From: Juglans regia
Lineage: Eukaryota; Streptophyta; Magnoliopsida; Fagales; Juglandaceae
DNA length: 64,000 nucleotides
Assembly (NCBI RefSeq): GCF_001411555.2
Contig: NC_049912.1
Location: 16,910,341 to 16,974,340, forward strand
Direction of reading: 5' to 3'
A program made the translations under genes and the position numbers. Below are positions 35,323 through 47,515 of the stretch, piece by piece; the first letter of the stretch is position 1; each line of letters starts with the position of its first letter. Below the pieces are notes generated by a model. The model had not been told where the DNA came from. It was given only the letters and a program-made list of their open reading frames with translations, and searched no databases.

Positions 35323-36596
35323 TAGGGCTGTGCATTTAATCCGAAGAACTGATGGATCCGATTAAAAAGAACCGACCCGACCCGTATTTTATCGAGTTGA
35401 TATTTGATCGGATCTCCAACCCGACAAGAAGCGGATTTGTGTTTTGGGTGTCAACCCGTCCGACTATAAAAACATCGTTATCTTCAAAACTCAAACCCTA
35501 GCCGCTCTCTTCAGATCTCAAAGCCCGCGTCGGTCTTTCTCGCGTAAGCCCTCCGTCTCTCTCTCTCTCTCATCCACCGTTCGTCTCCCTTCCTTCCATA
35601 CCTGTAAACATTGTTCCTCGTCGATAAACAACTATTTTCGTGTTTTGAGAGAATGTGGCGGGCCTCGTTCACTTTAAAGGCTTGTTATTGAGTTTTTTAT
35701 GCCCGGGATCGTGATCTAGGGTTTGATTTTGAGATTAGGATTCTGTTCTGTGGTTGTTTGTTATTCTGCTCACGGTGAAGCGAACAAAAACGGAGGCTTG
35801 TAGAGAAGGACTTCCGAATGAAATGGTATGTGGTTAATCTTTTTCGGTTTGGTTTTCTCTGGCTTCACATTTAATTTGCATTTTCAGAATTTTCGGTTAA
35901 AACTTTTGTGGATTTTCCTTTCTTCTTCTGTTTCATCATTTGGATCTTAGACATTGTTCTCTGTTGGAGCGGGTTCATAATTTTTTCTTTAATTCTAACG
36001 TTGAGTAAAGAAAGAATCTATTGCTGAGTATGAGCTCTTTTGTTGTGTAGGACAGATACATGTTGCTGAGCAAGTGATTTTGGACGATTTGGAGGCTAAT
36101 CCTGAAAAATAATTTTGTGTTTAAAGCAATGTTAGATCTTTTAAAGGATATGTTTCTTGTGTTTAGTCCAGATTTAAATGATCTTTAGTGGGTCTAGTAT
36201 GGTTATTTCAGTCCAGTATTTATCAAACTCAATCCAATATTTAGTGGGTCTGTATTTGTTTGGTTTCTGAGAAAGCGTGAAGGGAAAGTAAGCGGTAATG
36301 TCAATATTTTTCTTGTTCTTAATATTTTTATTTGTTTTCTTTTAATCTCAGCATTCCTGTAGAGATTAGCATGATAGAAATTGTCAATAAAATTGAAAGT
36401 TGAAGCTGGTTCTGCTGCCTGATGAAGAAGAAAGCAAGATTTTCAATTTTATTTATTAAAAAAAAAAAGGGGTCATGCGGGTTCGATCCGATTCTATTTA
36501 GGTCGAGTCGGGTCGGACCAGTTTGGCGCCATAAATCTGTTCTCTCGGATCGGGTTTGGCACAAAACCGACTATATGACGTCGGGTTGCAGGCCTA
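35323..36596. mobile_element. Non-autonomous hAT-like DNA transposon, 1274 bp, with gene-like cargo
   Basis: Termini are TAGGGCTGTGCA at the left and TTGCAGGCCTA at the right (reverse complement TAGGCCTGCAA), short imperfect inverted repeats. They are flanked by a perfect 8-bp duplication GTGTGATT, the size made by hAT transposases. Subterminal ACCCGACCCG/CGGGTCGG motifs occur in inverted orientation near both ends. No transposase is encoded. The interior (about 35450-36100) looks like a promoter and 5' UTR: ACTATAAAA, an AAACCCTAGCCGC telo-box, a CT-rich leader, and ATGAAATG followed by GTATGT like an exon-intron boundary. It resembles a captured housekeeping or ribosomal-protein gene 5' end; the source gene is not identified. 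Confidence 0.85.
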
Positions 36597-36604
36597 GTGT
36601 GATT

Positions 36605-37412
36605 GACTGTTATTATAGTTGTGCCCCAGAGTCCTGTATTCTTTGTTTGGTCCCTATCGTGTGATCCTGACTGAGTTCTCTTATCTCTTACATTTACGCC
36701 CTCTGTGACCGAGTGTTTTGTTCTTTTTTTGTCCCTATAGTGCAGTCTCGTCCTTGTCTAATTGAATATGAGTCTGTCGTTTTTGTGTTCCTCCTTCGCT
36801 TCCATTGTTTATTTGGTTGTTTGGGTACCAAATTTTGTTCTTGTTCGTTGGCTTCCACGCATCTGGTTGGTTTTACAGTTTCGTGGTGCGACGTTGTCAG
36901 GTGAGGGGATGTTTTGGCCGGTTGATGGGAAGGGTGGAAGGCAAAGTCCTCCGTTGTTGTTCTTGAGCATCGATCGCAGGGATTTCAGAGTGGGGTGCTG
37001 AAGACGAAGAAAACATTTCTCTCTCTCAGAGTGCTTCTTGGTTGTTCTTCTTTGTTCTGGCTGCTAGTACCCACTTTCATTCTTTTTTCTTTCCTATTCT
37101 ATTTACTTCGAAGAGCCTATGTTAAATAATTAATTTTCTTTTTTTTTGATTGTTTGATTTTCATTTTTGAATTTTTACGGCTGGGTTGGATTGGGTCGAC
37201 TGTTATTTTGTCCTCTCTTCCTTGTATGTTTTAGATTTTAGTGTAAAATAGATGATTTGTGTTGTGTTCCTCTATTTCTATTGTTGTTGGTGGTGGTGTC
37301 GTTGATTTTGTGGTGGTCATTTGTTTAGCAGAAATTACAAAAAAAAAAAAAAATTAGAGTTGTTTATTTTTATTAGAATTGGTATGTTAGGATTGAGAAA
37401 ATAATCTGGGTA
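36605..37412. other. Unrecognised stretch between the two hAT-like elements
   Basis: T- and G-rich sequence with short ORFs (36713-36904, 36762-37001) lacking known motifs. The part at 36885-37010 has coding-like GC, but I cannot match it to a family. Confidence 0.4.
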
Positions 37413-38118
37413 TCGGTTATTAGGGGTGTAAAAATTAATCAGGAAACCGAAAAATGGACCAAACCAACTCGAACCGGTGGAATCTTTCCGGGACTAGTTT
37501 CCTTAGTTCCAAAACCGGCCGGTGCCGATCCGATTCCGATTCTATGATTTTTAGGACCGGACCAGACCAGTTTACTATATTATATATTTTAAAATAATTT
37601 TTTAATATTATATAAAATTTATATATATAATATATAATAATATAAATTATAATTATATAGAAGATAATATTATTATAATTTATAACATGAAATTTTAATC
37701 TTATATATGAAAATTTATTTCATCATATGCTTTAAAAATAAAATATATATATTAATAACATTTTATAGCCTAATAAATTTTTGAATCTCAACATATTCCT
37801 TTTGATAAATACATAATACATAAAATGCAAATTTGTAAATAGTAACAAATTTGATCAAAGCAGATTTTTGTAAATAGTAACAGATTTTTAATAAAACATA
37901 TATTTTTAAAGCAGTTTTTGTTTTTTTTATAAACAGATTTTTTATAACAAATTTGCATTTTATTAAAACCGAAAAATCAAACTGAACCGGAACGGAACCG
38001 ATAAAACTGGAGATACCGGTTTAGGAGGGTCCCCTGTGCGTAATTGGTTTTCGAAAATGTAAAACCTGTTCATATTGGTTCGGTCCTAAACTTTGTCCAA
38101 AATCAAACCGAGCCGGTT

Positions 38119-38123
38119 ACACC
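38119..38123. repeat. Target-site duplication, left (ACACC)
   Basis: Same 5 bp as 41508-41512 on the far side of the solo LTR. Confidence 0.9.
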
Positions 38124-41100
38124 TGTAACGCCCTGGTCCCGGATAGATCGGAGAGTTACTCCTTGTCACTCAAAATCATTTTTCAACCATATAGTTATAG
38201 ACTCTAAAGTTTTCAATGACACGTACAACTCACTATTTCAGATCAACTACTCCAATAAAATTAATCTAAACACCCCAAAATTCTCAAATTTAACATCAAC
38301 CTTCCAAGATACCAAGTCAACAGAGAAAAACAGAACTATGGAATAAAATCTCCAATAACCAAAATACCATCTTTGTATTTAATTCACTATGCTCACGTAA
38401 CCTTATACATGATTTCTAGTCTTTTATCCCCAGTTGTACAATCAAAATTATCTGAAAAATATTATGGAGATAAAGGGCAAGTTATCAACAACTCAATAAG
38501 CAGAGAACATATACTAGAATGTAAACATGAACCTTTCTAGAAAGCTCGGTATGCAGAAACAAAACATTTCATTTTCATATGCAGATCTCAGAAATGTATT
38601 ATCAGAAAATCAGAGTGACTTTTCAATTTTTTTCATACTCAAAAACCAACTTTTCATATTCAAAGATCATTTTCATATTCAAAGACCCTTTTTATATTCA
38701 AAAATGTTTTGGCATAACATAACTAAACATTTTCATCATATCATATCATATCATATCGTATCGTTTCATATCATATCATATACTATGTTTAACCCCATGG
38801 TAGGGTTGTGCTATCCTCGGTAGCCAAACCAAGGAGTATCATATTGTGAAACTTTCGCTTCTTCATTCTTCGAGCCCTTAGTGTACACACAGGAAAGAAA
38901 CATATAAAAGACCACTTTGCTTCCAAAGTGGGTGCACTCATATCATATCATATCATGTTGGTATCAACAATATCACGTGAATCAGTATCATCATATCAGA
39001 ACCAAAATCAGAATAAAAACAGATAAGTCATGCCAAAGGTTTTTCAGATGCATATCATATCAAACCATGTGCTGAACATAATCATATCATTTTCACATGA
39101 TCAAAACAGATCCAAAACATTTTCATATAACGTGTACAAAATTCTCAGATTTCATACTCGCTTTTTTGCACATTTCATAAACATGTCAAATATTGCTCAT
39201 GTCTACACTATTCATGTCAAAAAATAATTTTTCTCTTTCATATAGATTTCATGAGTGAATGCAGAATACATAACTGCGGTTGTTTTCATATTTTTTTTTT
39301 CAAAACATAACATGCACATTTTTACAAATCAACATCAGTTCATTTTCTTTTTATACAAATCTAGTATAAGAACTCCGCTTACCTGGACTTTTAGGCTTTT
39401 CTGAATCTTTCCACAATCGTGCCGAATGAATACTTATCGTCACCTATACGGAATACTAAACGTTACTATACTTCTAAAATGATGGCTAAACGTCTCCATC
39501 TACTTAAATTCATACTACGGAAATAGTTTTGATAACTATCTAGTTATCAGAAATCTAATAAATACTATTATCATTAAAAATAATATTTACTTATCATAAT
39601 ATAATTTTATCAAATATGGCAAAACAATTTAGATTCATTTCGAAAATTAACTTAATCATATTTAAAACTCATATCTCTATAAACTACTATTAAAACGATA
39701 ATTTAATATTGCCAACATATAATGTAGTAGGAAATTCATAAATTTTTTAAGCAATATTAATTCATAAAATATTCTTCATCATATCTAATTTAAAACCATC
39801 ATGGAGTTGTATCATATAATCGGCTTAGTGTTTAAAAAAAGATTAAATACTTATAATTTACAACTTAATAAAATACTCATATCAAATTCAAATAATGTAA
39901 CAAGGGAAAACTCATTTAATAAAACTAAAAATCTTTTTATTTAGTATTGAAAGTAATATTGTTATACTTAAAACAATTTCTTCAATATGCCTTTCAGATG
40001 CTATACGACAAGGGATTAAAATTAATATAATATAATTAAAATCCTTATTTATTTTCTTTATACGATCTTATATTAAAACACAACCTTCACAAAATAAATA
40101 TAATATATAGACATGGACCCAAAATAGAACCCACCTAATAACAGGGATATTTTAGGGAAAGATCATAAAATGCATGGGCAGATTTATGGGATTACAACCA
40201 CCCCAAACTAAAATAATGGGACAGAGACACCCTACTCATCGAGAGAGATGGCCAGGGATGACGAAAGCAGTGGCTGGACTAGATTGACGGTGTAAGGCAT
40301 GGCTGAAGAGCATTGAGAGTGAGAGAAAGAAAACGTTACTCTCGGCAGGGAGAGAGAGAGAGTTTGAGGTTGGAAGAAAGAGAGAAAACAACCAAGAAAA
40401 AAAAGGGAGAGAGAACCCGAGAGGTGGGGGCCGCAGGTTGGAACGTGAATTCTTCATCTCCAGCATCTTTTGATGCCTACGAAGCTGTCTGAGGATCGTG
40501 GGTGATCGTGCGGGGACTGACGTTGCATGGGGTTGGTACTCGTTTGAGGACATGGAGAGGCTGGGTCGTGGGTCCCAGGGTGCTGCAACTAGGCGCGATT
40601 GGTTAATTCTATCGTCGCACATGGTCTGGAGGTGGAAGGTGGTTCACGGAGGAGGAGACGTGCGGCAACTTGCTCTCAAGTTTGGGGTGACGTTGCTCTA
40701 TTTCAGTGTAACAAAACAGAGGAGGAGGAGGCTTGCATGTGGCGGTGTGTGAGCTGGTAGACTATCTGTGGGGGGCGTGAGATGGTGGTCCTCTGCTTGG
40801 ATGTTGGTGGCAAAGATACGGCTTGCCAGCAGCATGCGGTTGCGAAAATGGGTTGTTGGTTGTCGTCGTGTGCATGGTGCAGTAATGTCGTGGGTGTGGA
40901 AGTCGTGCAACATTGGAGGTTTTCTTTCATGGTTTTCTGTGGGTCATGTTGCTGGCTATGGAAGAGCATGCAACGGTTCTTACGTATGGTGGTGCGTCCG
41001 TTACGGATGTTTGCGGCAGGTAGTATATCATGGTGATATAGGGTGACTACGATAGATTCACAGAGAAGAAAAGAGAGGGAGAGGGAGAACATTGGGTGCG

Positions 41101-41507
41101 AAGTAGGTGCACGTTTAAAATGGGATGTGAGTAGTGGATAAAGAAAAATAAACTAACGGAGAAGATAGAGAGAGAATTTACAAGGAAAAGTTTACGTGAG
41201 AACCCGAAATGGCATCGAAGGTGCATGGGAGAGGGAAATAAAAGGATGAGGGAAAGCAGTTGTTGAGAGAAATTAGGACGTGGGTAACTAGGAAGGAAAA
41301 CTATTCAGGAAACCATCTGGTGGGGGAGAGAAAAGAGGGAGAAAAATTAAATAATAAAAATAATAATAAAGAAGATAAAATAATAGTACTAATAAAAATA
41401 AATAAATAAAATAAGATTGCACACACTACTTATAAATGGAACGATTTTCCTTATAAACAACAAAGCTTCTCAATAGGCCTAGACTAAGATTGGGCCTAGG
41501 TGTTACA
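38124..41507 (-). mobile_element. Solo LTR, 3384 bp, nested in the MITE
   Basis: Starts TGTAACGCCCTGGTCCCGG, ends CCTAGGTGTTACA, and is flanked by perfect ACACC duplications (38119-38123 and 41508-41512). Homologous to the solo LTR at 24143-27374 and sharing the same order: opening, (CATAT)n/AT-rich section, CTAGTATAAGAACTCCG..TTACCTGGACTT, AT-rich block, then a GC-rich zone with GAGAGAG runs. ORFs in 40236-41092 on both strands belong to the GC-rich leader-like zone and are not genes. No internal region remains. Confidence 0.92.
38737..38790. repeat. (CATAT)n microsatellite in the solo LTR
   Basis: Imperfect CATAT pentamer run with a few CGTAT and CGTTT variants. A shorter run is at about 38938-38956. 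Confidence 0.85.
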
Positions 41508-41524
41508 ACACCCCTATTGGTTAC

Positions 41525-42164
41525 GGGTTGGGATTTAATGCTTATGGAAATCTCACTGAGATGGGGAGTTTTTCTCAACCTTAGAGAGAGAGAGAGAGAA
41601 AGATAGGGACAAATAGAGACAGATGGATTGTTGTGGAAGATCAAATTCTCTCCGATTGATCGTGTTCTCGTTCAATCTCTAATGATCTTATTTATTTTTA
41701 TTTTTATTTAGTGCTTGTGTTTTTGCTTTTTTGTTGTTGTTGTTGGAAATGGAAGATTATTGGGGTTTATAGTGATGGCCATGTATTTTTCTTAAATTCT
41801 TATTTGAATTTCTTTGTTTCGTATGAAGAAGGAAAGCCAGGCCAGCTTAAGGGGCAAGCATGTGCAAATTTGAGGAATGATTCGGGCGCTTTTGGTCATT
41901 GGGTAGTGTTGGACTTGGTAAATATGGTTGTAGTGGAGGTGGGACCCCAGAGCAACATATATTGTACTAATGATATTTACGACGAGACAATGGTGGTGGG
42001 TCCAGTTTGAATATGATAAGCAGTGTGTGAAGATTGCACTTTGAGTGTACGTAGAATACCCAACATTGGTTGCTTTTTGAGTATTTCTTGCTGCAAAAAG
42101 AATTTCCTAAGCCAGCACTCAGTTGAGTATTTCTTTTAAGTTTTAAGCCAACAAAAACAAATGC
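41525..42164. other. Unrecognised flank of the copia element
   Basis: Contains a GA run (41584-41600) and an open frame at 41711-42010 (99 codons) that I cannot assign: its first part is low-complexity, the second half (EEGKPGQLKGQACANLRNDSG and beyond) looks coding-like but matches no family I know. No start, intron or terminator evidence. Confidence 0.35.
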
Positions 42165-42789
42165 TTTCTCACTTTGTGTGAATTTGTTAGGAAGTAATTT
42201 AATAGAGAATAATCTAAAACAAAATCACACACACAAAAAAAGCCAAGAATTTTTACATGGAAAACCCTTCGAAGCAAAGGGAAAAACCATGAGACCTAGT
42301 CCAGTTAAACCTTCCACTATCAACAATGATGTGTACACAAATGTTCTCTCTAGATAACACTAGAGGCATACAATCAAAACACTTTCTTGGCAGCCAAACA
42401 ATGTGATAGAAGAGACTTCCCTAAAGAAGATGTGATACTGTTCACGGCAACAAACTCTAGAAAGACTACTCTAAATCTGATCTCCACCGTTCAGATTGTA
42501 GAGCCTTGAGTCATGAACGTATCTGCAAAATTTCAGCTCAATCGGACCATAAACGACACCGATCAAATGTTTGATGGAAATTGTACAACCTGCTTTGTTT
42601 TTTACAGCTTCTTTGTCTTCTTCTTCTCTCACACGATTTCCCTCTTTTTTTTTTCACACTCTCTTCTACTAATAGCAGCAGCACTTAGGTTTTAGTAAAC
42701 CTAATTAATTTGGGCCTAAACCCTCTCTCCATGTGGGGTTAATGGACCCACATGGGCCACCCTCCATATAGGAGGGAACCCACATAACA
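42165..42789 (-). mobile_element. copia 3' LTR, truncated
   Basis: Collinear with 46873-47515 with scattered substitutions and a short deletion. The portion matching 46806-46872 is missing at the left end. Preceded (on the minus strand) by the polypurine tract GGGAAGTGGGAGATT. Confidence 0.85.
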
Positions 42790-42879
42790 AATCTCCCACT
42801 TCCCGACTATGTGGGGGGACTCACCATACCTACTTTTGCTCTGCATACTTCAAGTTTTTGCATAGGTAGTGGTTTTGTC

Positions 42880-44233
42880 ATCATATCTAACCCATTCTCA
42901 TCAGTATGGATTTTTCAATCTGTAACAACTTCATATCCAATGCATTACGAATCCAGTGATACCTCACATCAATATGCTTGGATCTTGAATGAAAGGTTGA
43001 GTTCTTACTGAGATGGATGGCACTCTGACTGTCACAATAGAGAGTATACTTCTCTTGTTTTTGACCCAATTCTTCTAAGAGCTTCTTCATCCATATCAAC
43101 TCTTTGCTTGCTTCAGTTATGGCAATATACTCAACTTCTGTGGTAGACAAAGCAACACATTTCTGTAGCTTGGACTGCCATGACACAGCTCCCCCTGAAT
43201 AACAAGTACCCTGAAGTGGACTTTCTGGAATCAATGTCACCAGCCATATCTGCATTTGTAAACCCTTCAAGTATAGGCTTACCATTTCCAAAGCACAAAC
43301 ATATTTTGGAAGTACCTCTGAGGTATCTCAAAATCCACTTAACTACGTTCCAATGCTCTTTTCCTGGATTTGAGAGAAAACGACTGACTACACCAATTAC
43401 ATGAGCTATATCTAGCCTTGTGCATACCATTGCATAGGCATATGTGACTCTTTTCATATATTCCTTCTCTCTATTTGTGGAAGGGCTTTGCTTCGTTCTC
43501 AACTTAAAATGAGTAGCAAGAGGAGAGCTAACTGTCTTAGCTTTATTCATATTGAATCTGTCGAGTACTTTTTCAATATATCACTCATGTGACATACGCA
43601 ACTTCTTCTCTTTTCTATCTCGGTAAATTCGAATACCAAGAATTTTCCTTGATGGCCCCAAGTCCTTCATGGCGAAGGACTGATTTAACTGCTTCTTCAA
43701 ATTTTCAATTCTTGAAGAATTCCTGCCAACAATCAACATGTCATCAACATAAAGCAGTAATATTATGTAGTCATCATCACAAAATTTCTGCACAAATACA
43801 CAATGGTCAGAGATGGTCTTCTTGTAGCCTTAATCTTCCATAACTGACTAAAATTTCTTATACCATTGTCTGGGTGACTGCTTTAGACCATATAAACTTT
43901 TCTTTAGTCGACACACACAATCTTCTTTGCCTTTCACCCTGAAACCCTCTGGTTGCTCCATATAAATCTCTTCCTCTAAATCACCATGTAGGAAGGCAGT
44001 TTTCACATCCATCTGTTCAATTTCTAAGTCTAGGCTAGCTGCTAAACCAAGAACCACATGGATGGAGGACATCTTCACAACTGGAGAGAAGATCTCATCA
44101 AAGTCGATACATTTTCGTTGACTAAATCCCTTAACAACCAGTCTAGCTTTGTATCATGGTCTGGAAGTGTGTTCATCTTGCTTCAATCTATAAACCCGCT
44201 TGTTCTTCAAAGCTCTTTTGCCTTTGGGTAACT
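42880..44233 (-). pseudogene. copia reverse transcriptase and RNase H, frameshifted
   Basis: In order: MDVKTAFLHGDLEEEIYMEQPEGF and CRLKKSLYGLKQSPRQWYKKF (44078-43848), the catalytic LLLYVDDMLIVG (43793-43581), the connection with YAMVCTRLDIAHVIGVVSRFL and WILRYLRGT (43550-43300), then RNase H with CALSTTEVEYIAITEASKELIWMK and YCDSQSAIHLSKN (43291-42887). The YVDD box is intact. At least four frame breaks separate the pieces, and the last frame shifts after LLQIEK, where the second copy at 47533-47747 stays open. Confidence 0.88.
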
Positions 44234-46756
44234 CTACCAGTTCAAAAGTGTGATTGTCATGCAATGACTGCTTCTTATCTTGCATGCCATCAACCCATTA
44301 TGCCTTATGCTCATCTTCCATGGCTTCTGCATAACACTCGGGCTCTCCCCGTCAATCATTAACACATACTCATCTGTAGAATACCGAGTGGAAGGATGTC
44401 GGTCTCTGATAGACCTCTTGAGTGGAACATTTGGTAGCATCTCTGATTTTGGCAACTGATCAAGGGTCTCATTCTGTAAGGGAGCATCTGCATCACTTGG
44501 ACTCTGTTGGTTATCTTGAGTAGCATGTTCAACCTGCGCTGGCAAATCTGTCAATGGTACTGGCTCTAAGTCAATCAAACCATCATTGCATCGTATCATT
44601 ACTTTATCTGTCTTCTCAATATCTTGTATGGTTTGATTTTCAATAAACACAACGTCTTGGCTTCTCACTAGTTTCTTATCAATTGGATCATATAATCTAT
44701 ACCCAAACTCATCCAGGCCATAACCTAGAAAGATACACTGTTGGGTCTTCACATCGAGCTTAGACCTCTCATCCATTGGAATATGCACAAATGCTTTACA
44801 ACCAAAGACACGTAAGTGATCATAGGTAACATCCTTACCAGTCCAAACTCTGTCTGGTACATCAAACTGAAGTGGAACACATGATGTCATATTAAGAACA
44901 TGTACAACTGTATTCAAAGCCTCACCCCAAAAAGATCCAGGCAATTGTGCCTGTGAAAGCAAACATCTCACTCTCTCAATCAATGTTCTATTCATCCTCT
45001 CAGCTAAACCATTCAACTGAGGAGTCTTCGGAAGTGTCTTTTGATGCCGAATACCTTGCTGTCTACAATAATCATCAAATGGGCCTGAATACTCTCCCCC
45101 GTTATTAGTTCGGATGCACTTCACCTTCTTTCCAGTCTGCCTCTCAACTAAGGCCTGAAACTGTTTAAACATTTCCAATACTTGATCCTTTCTTTTCAAG
45201 GTATAAACCCAAGACTTCCTTGAATGATCATCTATGAAGGTCACAAAATGCAAAGAACTGCCAAGTGTTCTTGTCTTCAAAGGACCACAAACATCTGAAT
45301 GAACTAGATCAAGTATACCTGACTTTCTTGAAGAATGAGAACTTTTGAAGGAGACTCTATTCTGCTTCCCTGCCAAACAGTGAGTACACTTTTTCAAAGA
45401 TGCACTCTTCATTCCAGACAGAAAGTTCTTTTTAGCCAATATTACTAAGCATTTCTCACTCATGTGGGCAAGTCTTTTATGCCATAATTGTACTGTGAGC
45501 TCATTCTCCATAACATTAATAATGCTACTGGAGAGCCTTGCTTGTAGCATGTACAAATTTGAAACCTTCTTACCTCGAGCTATAACCATAGCATCCCTTG
45601 TAAGCTTCCATTGCCCATTACAAAAGGTGTTGCAATACCCTTCATCATCAAGTTTACTTGTAGAAATCAAGTTTAAACGGATATCAGGAATGTGCTTCAC
45701 ATCTCTAAGAACGAGTACCATGCCATTATTAGTTTCCAAGCACACATCTCCAATGCCAGTAATTTTAGCCAAGCCACCATTACCCATCTTTACTGTGCCA
45801 AAATCACCGGGTACATAGTTTGTGAAGAAATCCTTTCTGAATGTAGCATGAATTGAGGCACCACTATCAATCACCCGGCTTGTTTCATGAGAAACAATGT
45901 TTACAACATCATTATCATCATAAACAATGAAGAAGTCTCCAGTAGTAGTGGTGGCAACTTTATCATCATTCTTTTCATTAACGTCCTTCTTCTCATTCCC
46001 TTTATCATTATATTCCCTCTTCAATTTTCTACAATATTTTTTAATATGCCCTTTCATGCCACAATTATAGCACTCAACATTAGCAAATTTGTTTGGCTTG
46101 CTTCTACCTTTATCTCTATTCATCGGACCTCTGCTTTTACTCATCTCCCTCTTTTCTGTAACCAAGACCTCTGACTGCGAAGAGGAACCCTGTGATTTTC
46201 TTCTCATCTCTTTATTCAAAACACTGCTTTTAGCTAGATCCATATTGATTACACCATCTGGGGTTGAGTTAGATAATGACATTCTGAATGTCTCCCAAGA
46301 GTCCGGCAAGGTACCAAGCAAACACAAACCATGTACCTCATCATCGAACTTGATACCCATTCCAACCAACTAATTAATTATTCCTTGGAATGTGTTCAAG
46401 TGATATGTCAACGGAGTTCCATCTTGATATCTCAAAGACATCAAATGCTTGATCATATATATTTTATTTTTTTTAGTCTTTCGAGCATATAACTGTTCAA
46501 GTTTATTCTAGAGTGTACGTGCATGTGTCTCCTCACTAATATGGTTCAAAACATTATTATCTACCAACTGTCTGATGTACCCACAAACTTGTCTATATTG
46601 CAAAGTCCATTATTCGTCAGATTTATTTTCAGGCTTCTCAGTAGCAAACACCGGTAGATGAAATTGCTTCACAAATAAAAGATCTTCCATTTTACCTTTC
46701 CAAGTGTGATAATTAGAACCATTCAAAGTAACAATTCTACTCAAATTAGCTTCCAT
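44234..46756 (-). pseudogene. copia gag, protease and integrase
   Basis: The 711-codon open frame 46369-44234 plus the region up to the ATG at 46756-46754. Gag ([21 protein letters not shown] onward) has three in-frame stops before 46370. Then come the zinc knuckle CYNCGMKGHIKKYC (near 46070), the protease box VIDSGASIHAT (near 45870), the integrase HHCC region (WHKRLAH to CTHCLAG) and the catalytic core with DVCGP and the Glu-bearing GLAERMNRTL. The second catalytic Asp of the usual RTDNGGE box is Asn here (RTNNGGE). The C-terminal part carries the VFGCKAFVHIP and KCIFLGY-like features of copia integrases. Not a host gene. Confidence 0.92.
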
Positions 46757-46790
46757 TATTCAACACAAAGTATTGAACGGCTATAACCCC

Positions 46791-46802
46791 GCTTTGATAC
46801 CA
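46791..46802 (-). promoter_or_regulatory. copia primer-binding site
   Basis: The minus strand reads TGGTATCAAAGC, one change from the initiator tRNA-Met primer-binding consensus, 3 nt from the LTR end. Confidence 0.85.
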
Positions 46803-46805
46803 CTT

Positions 46806-47515
46806 TGTTGGGAGAAATCTTAACAGTGAATTGGAATAACCAAAACAATTATCAAACAGCGGATATAATACTCTCTCACTTTGTGTGAATCTGTTAGGAA
46901 GTAATTTAATAGAGAATAATCTAAAACAAAATCACACACACACAAAGAGCCAAGAATTTTTACGTGGAAAACCTTTCGAAGCAAAGGGAAAAACCACGGG
47001 ACCTAGTCCAGTTAAACCTTCCACTATCAACAATGATATGTACACAAATTTCCTCTCTAGATAACACTAGAGGCATACAATCAACAATAATCTCAATAAA
47101 AACACTTTCTTGGCAACCAAATAATGTGATAGAAGAGACTTCCCAAAGAAGATGTGCTACTGTTCACGGCAACAAACACCAGAAAGACTACTCTAAATCC
47201 AATCTCCATTGTTCAGATTGTAGAGTCTTGAGTCTTGAACGTGTTTACAAAATTCTAGCTCGATCAGACCATAGACAACACCGATCATAACGTTTGATGG
47301 AAACTGTACAGCCTGCTCTGTTTTTTACAGCTTATTTGTCTTCTTCTACTCTCACACGATTTCTCTCCTTTGTTTTTTCACACACTCTCTTCTACTAATA
47401 GCAACAGCACTTAGGTTTTAGTGAACCTAATTAAGCTGGGCCTAAACCCTCTCTCCATATGGGCTTAAAGGACCCACATGGGCCACCCTCCATATAGGAG
47501 GGAACCCACACAACA
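46806..47515 (-). mobile_element. copia LTR, 710 bp, shared by two copies
   Basis: Ends TGTTGGG and CACAACA on + (TGTTGTG..CCCAACA on -). A primer-binding site lies on one side and a polypurine tract on the other, so it is both a 5' and a 3' LTR. Confidence 0.85.

Larger units (their letters stand above)
37421..41516. mobile_element. hAT-like MITE (about 709 bp) holding a nested solo LTR
   Basis: Starts TAGGGGTGTAA at 37421 and ends TTACACCCCTA at 41516 once the LTR and one ACACC copy are removed; these are perfect 11-bp terminal inverted repeats. The flanks TCGGTTAT (37413-37420) and TTGGTTAC (41517-41524) are an 8-bp duplication with two changes. Subterminal ACCGG/GAACCGG words occur near both ends. 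The middle is very AT-rich and non-coding. The solo LTR at 38124-41507 lies in the last 11 bp of the MITE. Confidence 0.88.

Noticed and set aside
40236..41092. Overlapping ORFs on both strands
   Set aside because: They lie in the GC-rich zone of the solo LTR 38124-41507 and the equivalent ORFs are not preserved in the sister LTR.
41711..42010. 99-codon ORF upstream of the copia element
   Set aside because: Part is low-complexity, no family recognised, no gene signals; left as unassigned.
44234..46369. 711-codon open frame as a host gene
   Set aside because: Zinc knuckle, protease and integrase motifs and flanking LTRs show it is copia gag-pol.
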